NCBI GenBank assembly: GCA_936432065.2
Contig: OW386294.2
Span: forward strand, 45,398,842 to 45,462,841
DNA length: 64,000 bases
Direction of reading: 5' to 3'
From: Rutpela maculata
Lineage: Eukaryota > Arthropoda > Insecta > Coleoptera > Cerambycidae
The notes below the pieces were generated by a model that did not search any database, had not been told where the DNA came from, and saw only the letters and a list, made by a program, of their open reading frames with translations. Of the stretch, positions 39,025 through 53,033 are shown in pieces (the first letter of the stretch is position 1; every line of letters begins with the position of its first letter). The position numbers and the translations under genes were made by a program.

Positions 39025-42000
39025 ACCTCACATAAATTTTCAAACCACATAAATTTTCGTTCGGTTTCATCAAACCCATCCTAATTTCTTCAAACCCATG
39101 CTAAATTGCTCAAACCTCAGATAAATTTTCAAACCTCACATAAATTTTCGTTCGGTTTCATCAAACCCATCCTAATTTCTTCAAACCCATGCTAAATTGC
39201 TCAAACCTCACATAAATTTTCGTTCGGATTCATCAAACCCATCCTAATTTCGTCAAACCCATGCTAATTTTGTCAAACCTCACATAAATTTTCAAACCTC
39301 ACATCAATTTTCGTTCGGTTTCATCAAACCCATCCTAATTTCTTCAAACCCATGCTAAATTGCTCAAACCTCACATAAATTTTCGTTCGGATTCATCAAA
39401 CCCATCCTAATTTCGTCAAACCCATGCTAAATATGTCAAACCTCACATAAATTTTCAAACCACATAAATTTTCGTTCGGTTTCATCAAACCCATCCTAAT
39501 TTCTTCAAACCCATGCTAAATTGCTCAAACCTCACATAAATTTTCAAACCACATAAATTTTCGTTCGGTTTCATCAAACCCATCCTAATTTCTTCAAACC
39601 CATGCTAAATTGCTCAAACCTCAGGTAAATTTTCAAACCACATAAATTTTCGTTCGGTTTCATCAAACCCATCCTAATTTCGTCAAACCCATGCTAAATA
39701 TGTCAAACCTCACATAAATTTTCAAACCACATAAATTTTCGTTCGGTTTCATCAAACCCATCCTAATTTCTTCAAACCCATGCTAATTTGCTCAAACCTC
39801 AGATAAATTTTCAAACCTCATAAATTTTCGTTCGGATTCATCAAACCCATCCTAATTTCGTCAAACCCATGCTAATTTTGTCAAACCTCACATAAATTTT
39901 CAAACCTCACATAAATTTTCGTTCGGTTTCATCAAACCCATCCTAATTTCTTCAAACCCATGCTAAATTGCTCAAACCTCACATAAATTTTCAAACCACA
40001 TAAATTTTCGTTCGGTTTCATCAAACCCATCCTAATTTCTTCAAACCCATGCTAAATTGCTCAAACCTCACATAAATTTTCAAACCACATAAATTTTCGT
40101 TCGGTTTCATCAAACCCATCCTAATTTCTTCAAACCCATGCTAAATTGCTCAAACCTCAGATAAATTTTCAAACCACATAAATTTTCGTTCGGTTTCATC
40201 AAACCCATCCTAATTTCGTCAAACCCATGCTAAATATGTCAAACCTCACATAAATTTTCAAACCACATAAATTTTCGTTCGGTTTCATCAAACCCATCCT
40301 AATTTCTTCAAACCCATGCTAAATTGCTCAAACCTCAGATAAATTTTCAAACCTCACATAAATTTTCGTTCGGTTTCATCAAACCCATCCTAATTTCTTC
40401 AAACCCATGCTAAATTGCTCAAACCTCAGATAAATTTTCAAACCACATAAATTTTCGTTCGGTTTCATCAAACCCATCCTAATTTCGTCAAACCCATGCT
40501 AATTTTGTCAAACCTCACATAAATTTTCAAACCTCACATAAATTTTCGTTCGGTTTCATCAAACCCATCCTAATTTCTTCAAACCCATGCTAAATTGCTC
40601 AAACCTCAGGTAAATTTTCAAACCACATAAATTTTCGTTCGGTTTCATCAAACCCATCCTAATTTCGTCAAACCCATGCTAAATATGTCAAACCTCACAT
40701 AAATTTTCAAACCACATAAATTTTCGTTCGGTTTCATCAAACCCATCCTAATTTCTTCAAACCCATGCTAATTTGCTCAAACCTCAGATAAATTTTCAAA
40801 CCTCATAAATTTTCGTTCAGATTCATCAAACCCATCCTAATTTCGTCAAACCCATGCTAATTTTGTCAAACCTCACATAAATTTTCAAACCTCACATAAA
40901 TTTTCGTTCGGTTTCATCAAACCCATCCTAATTTCTTCAAACCCATGCTAAATTGCTCAAACCTCACATAAATTTTCAAACCACATAAATTTTCGTTCGG
41001 TTTCATCAAACCCATCCTAATTTCTTCAAACCCATGCTAAATTGCTCAAACCTCACATAAATTTTCGTTCGGTTTCATCAAACCCATCCTAATTTCTTCA
41101 AACCCATGCTAAATTGCTCAAACCTCAGATAAATTTTCAAACCACATAAATTTTCGTTCGGTTTCATCAAATCCATCCTAATTTCGTCAAACCCATGCTA
41201 AATATGTCAAACCTCACATAAATTTTCAAACCACATACATTTTCGTTCGGTTTCATCAAACCCATCCTAATTTCTTAAAACCCATGCTAAATTGCTCAAA
41301 CCTCAGATAAATTTTCAAACCTCACATAAATTTTCGTTCGGTTTCATCAAACCCATTCTAATTTCTTCAAACCCATGCTAAATTGCTCAAAACTCACATA
41401 AATTTTCGTTCGGATTCATCAAACCCATCCTAATTTCGTCAAACCCATGCTAAATATGTCAAACCTCACATAAATTTTCAAACCACATAAATTTTCGTTC
41501 GGTTTCATCAAACCCATCCTAATTTCTTCAAACCCATGCTAAATTGCTCAAACCTCAGGTAAATTTTCAAACCACATAAATTTTCGTTCGGTTTCATCAA
41601 ACCCATCCTAATTTCGTCAAACCCATGCTAAATATGTCAAACCTCACATACATTTTAAAACCACATAAATTTTCGTTCGGTTTCATCAAACCCATCCTAA
41701 TTTCTTCAAACCCATGCTAATTTGCTCAAACCTCAGATAAATTTTCAAACCTCAAATTTTCGTTCGGTTTCATCAAACCCATCCTAATTTCGTCAAACCC
41801 ATGCTAAATATGTCAAACCTCACATAAATTTTCAAACCACATAAATTTTCGTTCGGTTTCATCAAACCCATCCTAATTTCTTCAAACCCATGCTAAATTG
41901 CTCAAACCTCAGATAAATTTTCAAACCTCACATAAATTTTCGTTCGGTTTCATCAAACCCATCCTAATTTCTTCAAACCCATGCTAAATTGCTCAAACCT

Positions 42001-45000
42001 CACATAAATTTTCGTTCGGATTCATCAAACCCATCCTAATTTCGTCAAACCCATGCTAATTTTGACAAACCTCACTTAAATTTTCAAACCTCACATAAAT
42101 TTTCGTTCGGTTTCATCAAACCCATCCTAATTTCTTCAAACCCATGCTAAATTGCTCAAACCTCACATAAATTTTCGTTCGGATTCATCAAACCCATCCT
42201 AATTTCGTCAAACCCATGCTAAATATGTCAAACCTCACATAAATTTTCAAACCACATAAATTTTCGTTCGGTTTCATCAAACCCATCCTAATTTCTTCAA
42301 ACCCATGCTAAATTGCTCAAACCTCAGGTAAATTTTCAAATCACATAAATTTTCGTTCGGTTTCATCAAACCCATCCTAATTTCGTCAAACCCATGCTAA
42401 ATATGTCAAACCTCACATAAATTTTCAAACCACATAAATTTTCGTTCGGTTTCATCAAACCCATCCTAATTTCTTCAAACCCATGCTAAATTGCTCAAAC
42501 CTCAGGTAAATTTTCAAACCACATAAATTTTCGTTCGGTTTCATCAAACCCATCCTAATTTCTTCAAACCCATGCTAATTTGCTCAAACCTCAGATAAAT
42601 TTTCAAACCTCATAAATTTTCGTTCGGATTCATCAAACCCATCCTAATTTCGTCAAACCCATGCTAATTTTGTCAAACCTCACATAAATTTTCAAACCTC
42701 ACATACATTTTCGTTCGGTTTCATCAAACCCATCCTAATTTCTTCAAACCCATGCTAAATTGCTCAAACCTCACATAAATTTTCAAACCACATAAATTTT
42801 CGTTCGGTTTCATCAAACCCATCCTAATTTCTTCAAACCCATGCTAAATTGCTCAAACCTCACATAAATTTTCGTTCGGTTTCATCAAACCCATCCTAAT
42901 TTCGTCAAACCCATGCTAAATATGTCAAACCTCACATAAATTTTCAAACCACATAAATTTTCGTTCGGTTTCATCAAACCCATCCTAATTTCTTCAAACC
43001 CATGCTAAATTGCTCAAACCTCAGATAAATTTTCAAACCTCACATAAATTTTCGTTCGGTTTCATCAAACCCATTCTAATTTCTTCAAACCCATGCTAAA
43101 TTGCTCAAACCTCACATAAATTTTCGTTCGGATTCATCAAACCCATCCTAATTTCGTCAAACCCATGCTAAATATGTCAAACCTCACATAAATTTTCAAA
43201 CCACATAAATTTTCGTTCGGTTTCATCAAACCCATCCTAATTTCTTCAAACCCATGCTAAATTGCTCAAACCTCACATAAATTTTCAAACCACATAAATT
43301 TTCGTTCGGTTTCATCAAACCCATCCTAATTTCTTCAAACCCATGCTAAATTGCTCAAACCTCAGGTAAATTTTCAAACCACATAAATTTTCGTTCGGTT
43401 TCATCAAACCCATCCTAATTTCGTCAAACCCATGCTAAATATGTCAAACCTCACATACATTTTAAAACCACATAAATTTTCGTTCGGTTTCATCAAACCC
43501 ATCCTAATTTCTTCAAACCCATGCTAATTTGCTCAAACCTCAGATAAATTTTCAAACCTCATAAATTTTCGTTCGGTTTCATCAAACCCATCCTAATTTC
43601 GTCAAACCCATGCTAAATATGTCAAACCTCACATAAATTTTCAAACCACATAAATTTTCGTTCGGTTTCATCAAACCCATCCTAATTTCTTCAAACCCAT
43701 GCTAAATTGCTCAAACCTCAGATAAATTTTCAAACCTCACATAAATTTTCGTTCGGTTTCATCAAACCCATCCTAATTTCTTCAAACCCATGCTAAATTG
43801 CTCAAACCTCACATAAATTTTCGTTCGGATTCATCAAACCCATCCTAATTTCGTCAAACCCATGCTAATTTTGTCAAACCTCACATAAATTTTCAAACCT
43901 CACATAAATTTTCGTTCGGTTTCATCAAACCCATCCTAATTTCGTCAAACCCATGCTAAATATGTCAAACCTCACATAAATTTTCAAACCACATAAATTT
44001 TCGTTCGGTTTCATCAAACCCATCCTAATTTCTTCAAACCCATGCTAAATTGCTCAAACCTCACATAAATTTTCGTTCGGATTCATCAAACCCATCCTAA
44101 TTTCGTCAAACCCATGCTAAATATGTCAAACCTCACATAAATTTTCAAACCACATAAATTTTCGTTCGGTTTCATCAAACCCATCCTAATTTCTTCAAAC
44201 CCATGCTAAATTGCTCAAACCTCACATAAATTTTCAAACCACATAAATTTTCGTTCGGTTTCATCAAACCCATCCTAATATTGCTCAAACCTCAGGTAAA
44301 TTTTCAAACCACATAAATTTTCGTTCGGTTTCATCAAACCCATCCTAATTTCGTCAAACCCATGCTAAATATGTCAAACCTCACATAAATTTTCAAACCA
44401 CATAAATTTTCGTTCGGTTTCATCAAACCCATCCTAATTTCTTAAAACCCATGCTAAATTGCTCAAACCTCAGATAAATTTTCAAACCTCACATAAATTT
44501 TCGTTCGGTTTCATCAAACCCATTCTAATTTCTTCAAACCCATGCTAAATTGCTCAAAACTCACATAAATTTTCGTTCGGATTCATCAAACCCATCCTAA
44601 TTTCGTCAAACCCATGCTAAATATGTCAAACCTCACATAAATTTTCAAACCACATAAATTTTCGTTCGGTTTCATCAAACCCATCCTAATTTCTTCAAAC
44701 CCATGCAAAATTGCTCAAACCTCAGGTAAATTTTCAAACCACATAAATTTTCGTTCGGTTTCATCAAACCCATCCTAATTTCGTCAAACCCATGCTAAAT
44801 ATGTCAAACCTCACATACATTTGAAACCACATAAATTTTCGTTCGGTTTCATCAAACCCATCCTAATTTCTTCAAACCCATGCTAATTTGCTCAAACCTC
44901 AGATAAATTTTCAAACCTCATAAATTTTCGTTCGGTTTCATCAAACCCATCCTAATTTCGTCAAACCCATGCTAAATATGTCAAACCTCACATAAATTTT

Positions 45001-48000
45001 CAAACCACATAAATTTTCGTTCGGTTTCATCAAACCCATCCTAATTTCTTCAAACCCATGCTAAATTGCTCAAACCTCAGATAAATTTTCAAACCTCACA
45101 TAAATTTTCGTTCGGTTTCATCAAACCCATCCTAATTTCTTCAAACCCATGCTAAATTGCTCAAACCTCACATAAATTTTCGTTCGGATTCATCAAACCC
45201 ATCCTAATTTCGTCAAACCCATGCTAATTTTGTCAAACCTCACTTAAATTTTCAAACCTCACATAAATTTTCGTTCGGTTTCATCAAACCCATCCTAATT
45301 TCTTCAAACCCATGCTAAATTGCTCAAACCTCACATAAATTTTCGTTCGGATTCATCAAACCCATCCTAATTTCGTCAAACCCATGCTAAATATGTCAAA
45401 CCTCACATAAATTTTCAAACCACATAAATTTTCGTTCGGTTTCATCAAACCCATCCTAATTTCGTCAAACCCATGCTAAATATGTCAAACCTCACATAAA
45501 TTTTCAAACCACATAAATTTTCGTTCGGTTTCATCAAACCCATCCTAATTTTTTCAAACCCATGCTAATTTGCTCAAACCTCAGATAAATTTTCAAACCT
45601 CATAAATTTTCGTTCGGATTCATCAAACCCATCCTAATTTCGTCAAACCCATGCTAATTTTGTCAAACCTCACATAAATTTTCAAACCTCACATAAATTT
45701 TCGTTCGGTTTCATCAAACCCATCCTAATTTCTTCAAACCCATGCTAAATTGCTCAAACCTCAGGTAAATTTTCAAACCACATAAATTTTCGTTCGGTTT
45801 CATCAAACCCATCCTAATTTCGTCAAACCCATGCTAAATATGTCAAACCTCACATAAATTTTCAAACCACATAAATTTTCGTTCGGTTTCATCAAACCCA
45901 TCCTAATTTCTTCAAACCCATGCTAATTTGCTCAAACCTCAGATAAATTTTCAAACCTCATAAATTTTCGTTCGGATTCATCAAACCCATCCTAATTTCG
46001 TCAAACCCATGTTAATTTTGTCAAACCTCACATAAATTTTCAAACCTCACATAAATTTTCGTTCGGTTTCATCAAACCCATCCTAATTTCTTCAAACCCA
46101 TGCTAAATTGCTCAAACCTCACATAAATTTTCAAACCACATAAATTTTCGTTCGGTTTCATCAAACCCATCCTAATTTCTTCAAACCCATGCTAAATTGC
46201 TAAAACCTCAGATAAATTTTCAAACCACATAAATTTTCGTTCGGTTTCATCAAACCCATCCTAATTTCGTCAAACCCATGCTAATTTTGTCAAACCTCAC
46301 ATAAATTTTCAAACCTCACATAAATTTTCGTTCGGTTTCATCAAACCCATCCTAATTTCTTCAAACCCATGCTAAATTGCTCAAACCTCAGGTAAATTTT
46401 CAAACCACATAAATTTTCGTTCGGTTTCATCAAACCCATCCTAATTTCGTCAAACCCATGCTAAATATGTCAAACCTCACATAAATTTTCAAACCACATA
46501 AATTTTCGTTCGGTTTCATCAAACCCATCCTAATTTTTTCAAACCCATGCTAATTTGCTCAAACCTCAGATAAATTTTCAAACCTCATAAATTTTCGTTC
46601 GGATTCATCAAACCCATCCTAATTTCGTCAAACCCATGCTAATTTTGTCAAACCTCACATAAATTTTCAAACCTCACATAAATTTTCGTTCGGTTTCATC
46701 AAACCCATCCTAATTTCTTCAAACCCATGCTAAATTGCTCAAACCTCACATAAATTTTCAAACCACTTAAATTTTCGTTCGGTTTCATCAAACCCATCCT
46801 AATTTCGTCAAACCCATGCTAAATATGTCAAACCTCACATAAATTTTCAAACCACATAAATTTTCGTTCGGTTTCATCAAACCCATCCTAATTTCTTCAA
46901 ACCCATGCTAAATTGCTCAAACCTCAGGTAAATTTTCAAACCACATAAATTTTCGTTCGGTTTCATCAAACCCATCCTAATTTCGTCAAACCCATGCTAA
47001 ATATGTCAAACCTCACATACATTTTAAAACCACATAAATTTTCGTTCGGTTTCATCAAACCCATCCTAATTTCTTCAAACCCATGATAAATTGCTCAAAC
47101 CTCACATAAATTTTCAAACCACATAAATTTTCGTTCGGTTTCATCAAACCCATCCTAATTTCTTCAAACCCATGCTAAATTGCTCAAACCTCAGATAAAT
47201 TTTCAAACCACTTAAATTTTCGTTCGGTTTCATCAAACCCATCCTAATTTCGTCAAACCCATGCTAAATATGTCAAACCTCACATAAATTTTCAAACCAC
47301 ATAAATTTTCGTTCGGTTTCATCAAACCCATCCTAATTTCTTCAAACCCATGCTAAATTGCTCAAACCTCAGGTAAATTTTCAAACCACATAAATTTTCG
47401 TTCGGTTTCATCAAACCCATCCTAATTTCGTCAAACCCATGCTAAATATGTCAAACCTCACATACATTTTAAAACCACATAAATTTTCGTTCGGTTTCAT
47501 CAAACCCATCCTAATTTCTTCAAACCCATGCTAATTTGCTCAAACCTCAGATAAATTTTCAAACCTCATAAATTTTCGTTCGGTTTCATCAAACCCATCC
47601 TAATTTCGTCAAACCCATCCATATGTCAAACCTCACATAAATTTTCAAACCACATAAATTTTCGTTCGGTTTCATCAAACCCATCCTAATTTCTTCAAAC
47701 CCATGCTAAATTGCTCAAACCTCAGATAAATTTTCAAACCTCACATAAATTTTCGTTCGGTTTCATCAAACCCATCCTAATTTCTTCAAACCCATGCTAA
47801 ATTGCTCAAACCTCACATAAATTTTCGTTCGGATTCATCAAACCCATCCTAATTTCGTCAAACCCATGCTAATTTTGTCAAACCTCACATAAATTTTCAA
47901 ACCTCACATCAATTTTCGTTCGGTTTCATCAAACCCATCCTAATTTCTTCAAACCCATGCTAAATTGCTCAAACCTCACATAAATTTTCGTTCGGATTCA

Positions 48001-51000
48001 TCAAACCCATCCTAATTTCGTCAAACCCATGCTAAATATGTCAAACCTCACATAAATTTTCAAACCACATAAATTTTCGTTCGGTTTCATCAAACCCATC
48101 CTAATTTCTTCAAACCCATGCTAAATTGCTCAAACCTCACATAAATTTTCAAACCACATAAATTTTCGTTCGGTTTCATCAAACCCATCCTAATTTCTTC
48201 AAACCCATGCTAAATTGCTCAAACCTCAGGTAAATTTTCAAACCACATAAATTTTCGTTCGGTTTCATCAAACCCATCCTAATTTCGTCAAACCCATGCT
48301 AAATATGTCAAACCTCACATAAATTTTCAAACCACATAAATTTTCGTTCGGTTTCATCAAACCCATCCTAATTTCTTCAAACCCATGCTAATTTGCTCAA
48401 ACCTCAGATAAATTTTCAAACCTCATAAATTTTCGTTCGGATTCATCAAACCCATCCTAATTTCGTCAAACCCATGCTAATTTTGTCAAACCTCACATAA
48501 ATTTTCAAACCTCACATAAATTTTCGTTCGGTTTCATCAAACCCATCCTAATTTCTTCAAACCCATGCTAAATTGCTCAAACCTCACATAAATTTTCAAA
48601 CCACATAAATTTTCGTTCGGTTTCATCAAACCCATCCTAATTTCTTCAAACCCATGCTAAATTGCTCAAACCTCACATAAATTTTCAAACCACATAAATT
48701 TTCGTTCGGTTTCATCAAACCCATCCTAATTTCTTCAAACCCATGCTAAATTGCTCAAACCTCAGATAAATTTTCAAACCACATAAATTTTCGTTCGGTT
48801 TCATCAAACCCATCCTAATTTCGTCAAACCCATGCTAAATATGTCAAACCTCACATAAATTTTCAAACCACATAAATTTTCGTTCGGTTTCATCAAACCC
48901 ATCCTAATTTCTTCAAACCCATGCTAAATTGCTCAAACCTCAGATAAATTTTCAAACCTCACATAAATTTTCGTTCGGTTTCATCAAACCCATTCTAATT
49001 TCTTCAAACCCATGCTAAATTGCTCAAACCTCACATAAATTTTCGTTCGGATTCATCAAACCCATCCTAATTTCGTCAAACCCATGCTAAATATGTCAAA
49101 CCTCACATAAATTTTCAAACCACATAAATTTTCGTTCGGTTTCATCAAACCCATCCTAATTTCTTCAAACCCATGCTAAATTGCTCAAACCTCAGGTAAA
49201 TTTTCAAACCACATAAATTTTCGTTCGGTTTCATCAAACCCATCCTAATTTCGTCAAACCCATGCTAAATATGTCAAACCTCACATACATTTTAAAACCA
49301 CATAAATTTTCGTTCGGTTTCATCAAACCCATCCTAATTTCTTCAAACCCATGCTAATTTGCTCAAACCTCAGATAAATTTTCAAACCTCATAAATTTTC
49401 GTTCGGTTTCATCAAACCCATCCTAATTTCGTCAAACCCATGCTAAATATGTCAAACCTCACATAAATTTTCAAACCACATAAATTTTCGTTCGGTTTCA
49501 TCAAACCCATCCTAATTTCTTCAAACCCATGCTAAATTGCTCAAACCTCAGATAAATTTTCAAACCTCACATAAATTTTCGTTCGGTTTCATCAAACCCA
49601 TCCTAATTTCTTCAAACCCATGCTAAATTGCTCAAACCTCACATAAATTTTCGTTCGGATTCATCAAACCCATCCTAATTTCGTCAAACCCATGCTAATT
49701 TTGTCAAACCTCACATAAATTTTCAAACCTCACATAAATTTTCGTTCGGTTTCATCAAACCCATCCTAATTTCTTCAAACCCATGCTAAATTGCTCAAAC
49801 CTCACATAAATTTTCGTTCGGATTCATCAAACCCATCCTAATTTCGTCAAACCCATGCTAAATATGTCAAACCTCACATAAATTTTAAAACCACATAAAT
49901 TTTCGTTCGGTTTCATCAAACCCATCCTAATTTCTTCAAACCCATGCTAATTTGCTCAAACCTCAGATAAATTTTCAAACCTCATAAATTTTCGTTCGGT
50001 TTCATCGAACCCATCCTAATTTCGTCAAACCCATGCTAAATATGTCAAACCTCACATAAATTTTCAAACCACATAAATTTTCGTTCGGTTTCATCAAACC
50101 CATCCTAATTTCTTCAAACCCATGCTAAATTGCTCAAACCTCAGATAAATTTTCAAACCTCACATAAATTTTCGTTCGGTTTCATCAAACCCATCCTAAT
50201 TTCTTCAAACCCATGCTAAATTGCTCAAACCTCACATAAATTTTCGTTCGGATTCATCAAACCCATCCTAATTTCGTCAAACCCATGCTAAATATGTCAA
50301 ACCTCACATAAATTTTCAAACCACATAAATTTTCGTTCGGTTTCATCAAACCCATCCTAATTTCTTCAAACCCATGCTAAATTGCTCAAACCTCACATAA
50401 ATTTTCAAACCACATAAATTTTCGTTCGGTTTCATCAAACCCATCCTAATTTCTTCAAACCCATGCTAAATTGCTCAAACCTCAGGTAAATTTTCAAACC
50501 ACATAAATTTTCGTTCGGTTTCATCAAACCCATCCTAATTTCGTCAAACCCATGCTAAATATGTCAAACCTCACATACATTTTAAAACCACATAAATTTT
50601 CGTTCGGTTTCATCAAACCCATCCTAATTTCTTCAAACCCATGCTAATTTGCTCAAACCTCAGATAAATTTTCAAACCTCATAAATTTTCGTTCGGTTTC
50701 ATCAAACCCATCCTAATTTCGTCAAACCCATGCTAAATATGTCAAACCTCACATAAATTTTCAAACCACATAAATTTTCGTTCGGTTTCATCAAACCCAT
50801 CCTAATTTCTTCAAACCCATGCTAAATTGCTCAAACCTCAGATAAATTTTCAAACCTCACATAAATTTTCGTTCGGTTTCATCAAACCCATCCTAATTTC
50901 TTCAAACCCATGCTAAATTGCTCAAACCTCACATAAATTTTCGTTCGGATTCATCAAACCCATCCTAATTTCGTCAAACCCATGCTAATTTTGTCAAACC

Positions 51001-52964
51001 TCACATAAATTTTCAAACCTCACATAAATTTTCGTTCGGTTTCATCAAACCCATCCTAATTTCTTCAAACCCATGCTAAATTGCTCAAACCTCACATAAA
51101 TTTTCGTTCGGATTCATCAAACCCATCCTAATTTCGTCAAACCCATGCTAAATATGTCAAACCTCACATAAATTTTCAAACCACATAAATTTTCGTTCGG
51201 TTTCATCAAACCCATCCTAATTTCTTCAAACCCATGCTAAATTGCTCAAACCTCACATAAATTTTCAAACCACATAAATTTTCGTTCGGTTTCATCAAAC
51301 CCATCCTAATTTCTTCAAACCCATGCTAAATTGCTCAAACCTCAGGTAAATTTTCAAACCACATAAATTTTCGTTCGGTTTCATCAAACCCATCCTAATT
51401 TCGTCAAACCCATGCTAAATATGTCAAACCTCACATAAATTTTCAAACCACATAAATTTTCGTTCGGTTTCATCAAACCCATCCTAATTTCTTCAAACCC
51501 ATGCTAATTTGCTCAAACCTCAGATAAATTTTCAGACCTCATAAATTTTCGTTCGGATTCATCAAACCCATCCTAATTTCGTCAAACCCATGCTAATTTT
51601 GTCAAACCTCACATAAATTTTCAAACCTCACATAAATTTTCGTTCGGTTTCATCAAACCCATCCTAATTTCTTCAAACCCATGCTAAATTGCTCAAACCT
51701 CACATAAATTTTCGTTCGGATTCATCAAACCCATCCTAATTTCGTCAAACCCATGCTAAATATGTCAAACCTCACATAAATTTTAAAACCACATAAATTT
51801 TCGTTCGGTTTCATCAAACCCATCCTAATTTCTTCAAACCCATGCTAATTTGCTCAAACCTCAGATAAATTTTCAAACCTCATAAATTTTCGTTCGGATT
51901 CATCAAACCCATCCTAATTTCGTCAAACCCATGCTAATTTTGTCAAACCTCACATAAATTTTCAAACCTCACATAAATTTTCGTTCGGTTTCATCAAACC
52001 CATCCTAATTTCTTCAAACCCATGCTAAATTGCTCAAACCTCACATAAATTTTCGTTCGGATTCATCAAACCCATCCTAATTTCGTCAAACCCATGCTAA
52101 ATATGTCAAACCTCACATAAATTTTAAAACCACATAAATTTTCGTTCGGTTTCATCAAACCCATCCTAATTTCTTCAAACCCATGCTAATTTGCTCAAAC
52201 CTCAGATAAATTTTCAAACCTCATAAATTTTCGTTCGGTTTCATCAAACCCATCCTAATTTCGTCAAACCCATGCTAAATATGTCAAACCTCACATAAAT
52301 TTTCAAACCACATAAATTTTCGTTCGGTTTCATCAAACCCATCCTAATTTCTTCAAACCCATGCTAAATTGCTCAAACCTCAGATAAATTTTCAAACCTC
52401 ACATAAATTTTCGTTCGGATTCATCAAACCCATCCTAATTTCGTCAAACCCATGCTAATTTTGTCAAACCTCACATAAATTTTCAAACCTCACATAAATT
52501 TTCGTTCGGTTTCATCAAACCCATCCTAATTTCTTCAAACCCATGCTAAATTGCTCAAACCTCACATAAATTTTCAAACCACATAAATTTTCGTTCGGTT
52601 TCATCAAACCCATCCTAATTTCTTCAAACCCATGCTAAATTGCTCAAACCTCACATAAATTTTCAAACCACATAAATTTTCGTTCGGTTTCATCAAACCC
52701 ATCCTAATTTCTTCAAACCCATGCTAAATTGCTCAAACCTCACATAAATTTTCAAACCACATAAATTTTCGTTCGGTTTCATCAAACCCATCCTAATTTC
52801 TTCAAACCCATGCTAAATTGCTCAAACCTCAGATAAATTTTCAAACCACATAAATTTTCGTTCGGTTTCATCAAACCCATCCTAATTTCTTCAAACCCAT
52901 GCTAAATTGCTCAAACCTCAGGTAAATTTTCAAACCACATAAATTTTCGTTCGGTTTCATCAAA

Positions 52965-53033
52965 CCCATCCTAATTTCGTCAAACCTCACATAAATTTTC
53001 AAACCACATAAATTTTCGTTCGGTTTCATCAAA
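52965..53033 (+). repeat. 69-bp satellite A monomer lacking sub-repeat 2
   Basis: TTTCGTCAAA is followed directly by CCTCACATAAATTTTC, so the whole 20-bp CCCATGCTAA sub-repeat is missing. The loss is exactly one sub-repeat and seems private to this position. Confidence 0.92.

Larger units (their letters stand above)
31776..48985 (+). repeat. 8,605-bp tandem segmental duplication, near-perfect
   Basis: The two copies run about 31,776-40,380 and 40,381-48,985. Every rare marker I checked recurs at exactly 8,605 bp: TTCAGATTC (32,211/40,816), AAATCCATCC (32,564/41,169), CCTCAAATTTTC (33,145/41,750), AAATCACAT (33,735/42,340), a sub-repeat loss CCTAATATTGCTC (35,671/44,276), GCAAAATTGC (36,101/44,706), CATTTGAAACC (near 36,212/44,817), CCATCCATATG (39,011/47,616) and CACATCAATT (39,305/47,910). 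The left limit is the TTCGATTTC variant at 31,765, absent at 40,370. The right limit is CATCC against CATTC just after 40,380/48,985. Confidence 0.92.

Noticed and set aside
31776..48985. The long exact duplications as assembly artefacts
   Set aside because: Not fully excluded. However, different offsets (1,751, 4,120, 5,584, 8,605 bp), private differences between several pairs and a chimeric breakpoint monomer fit real successive events better than one collapsed or duplicated contig. Read depth would settle it.
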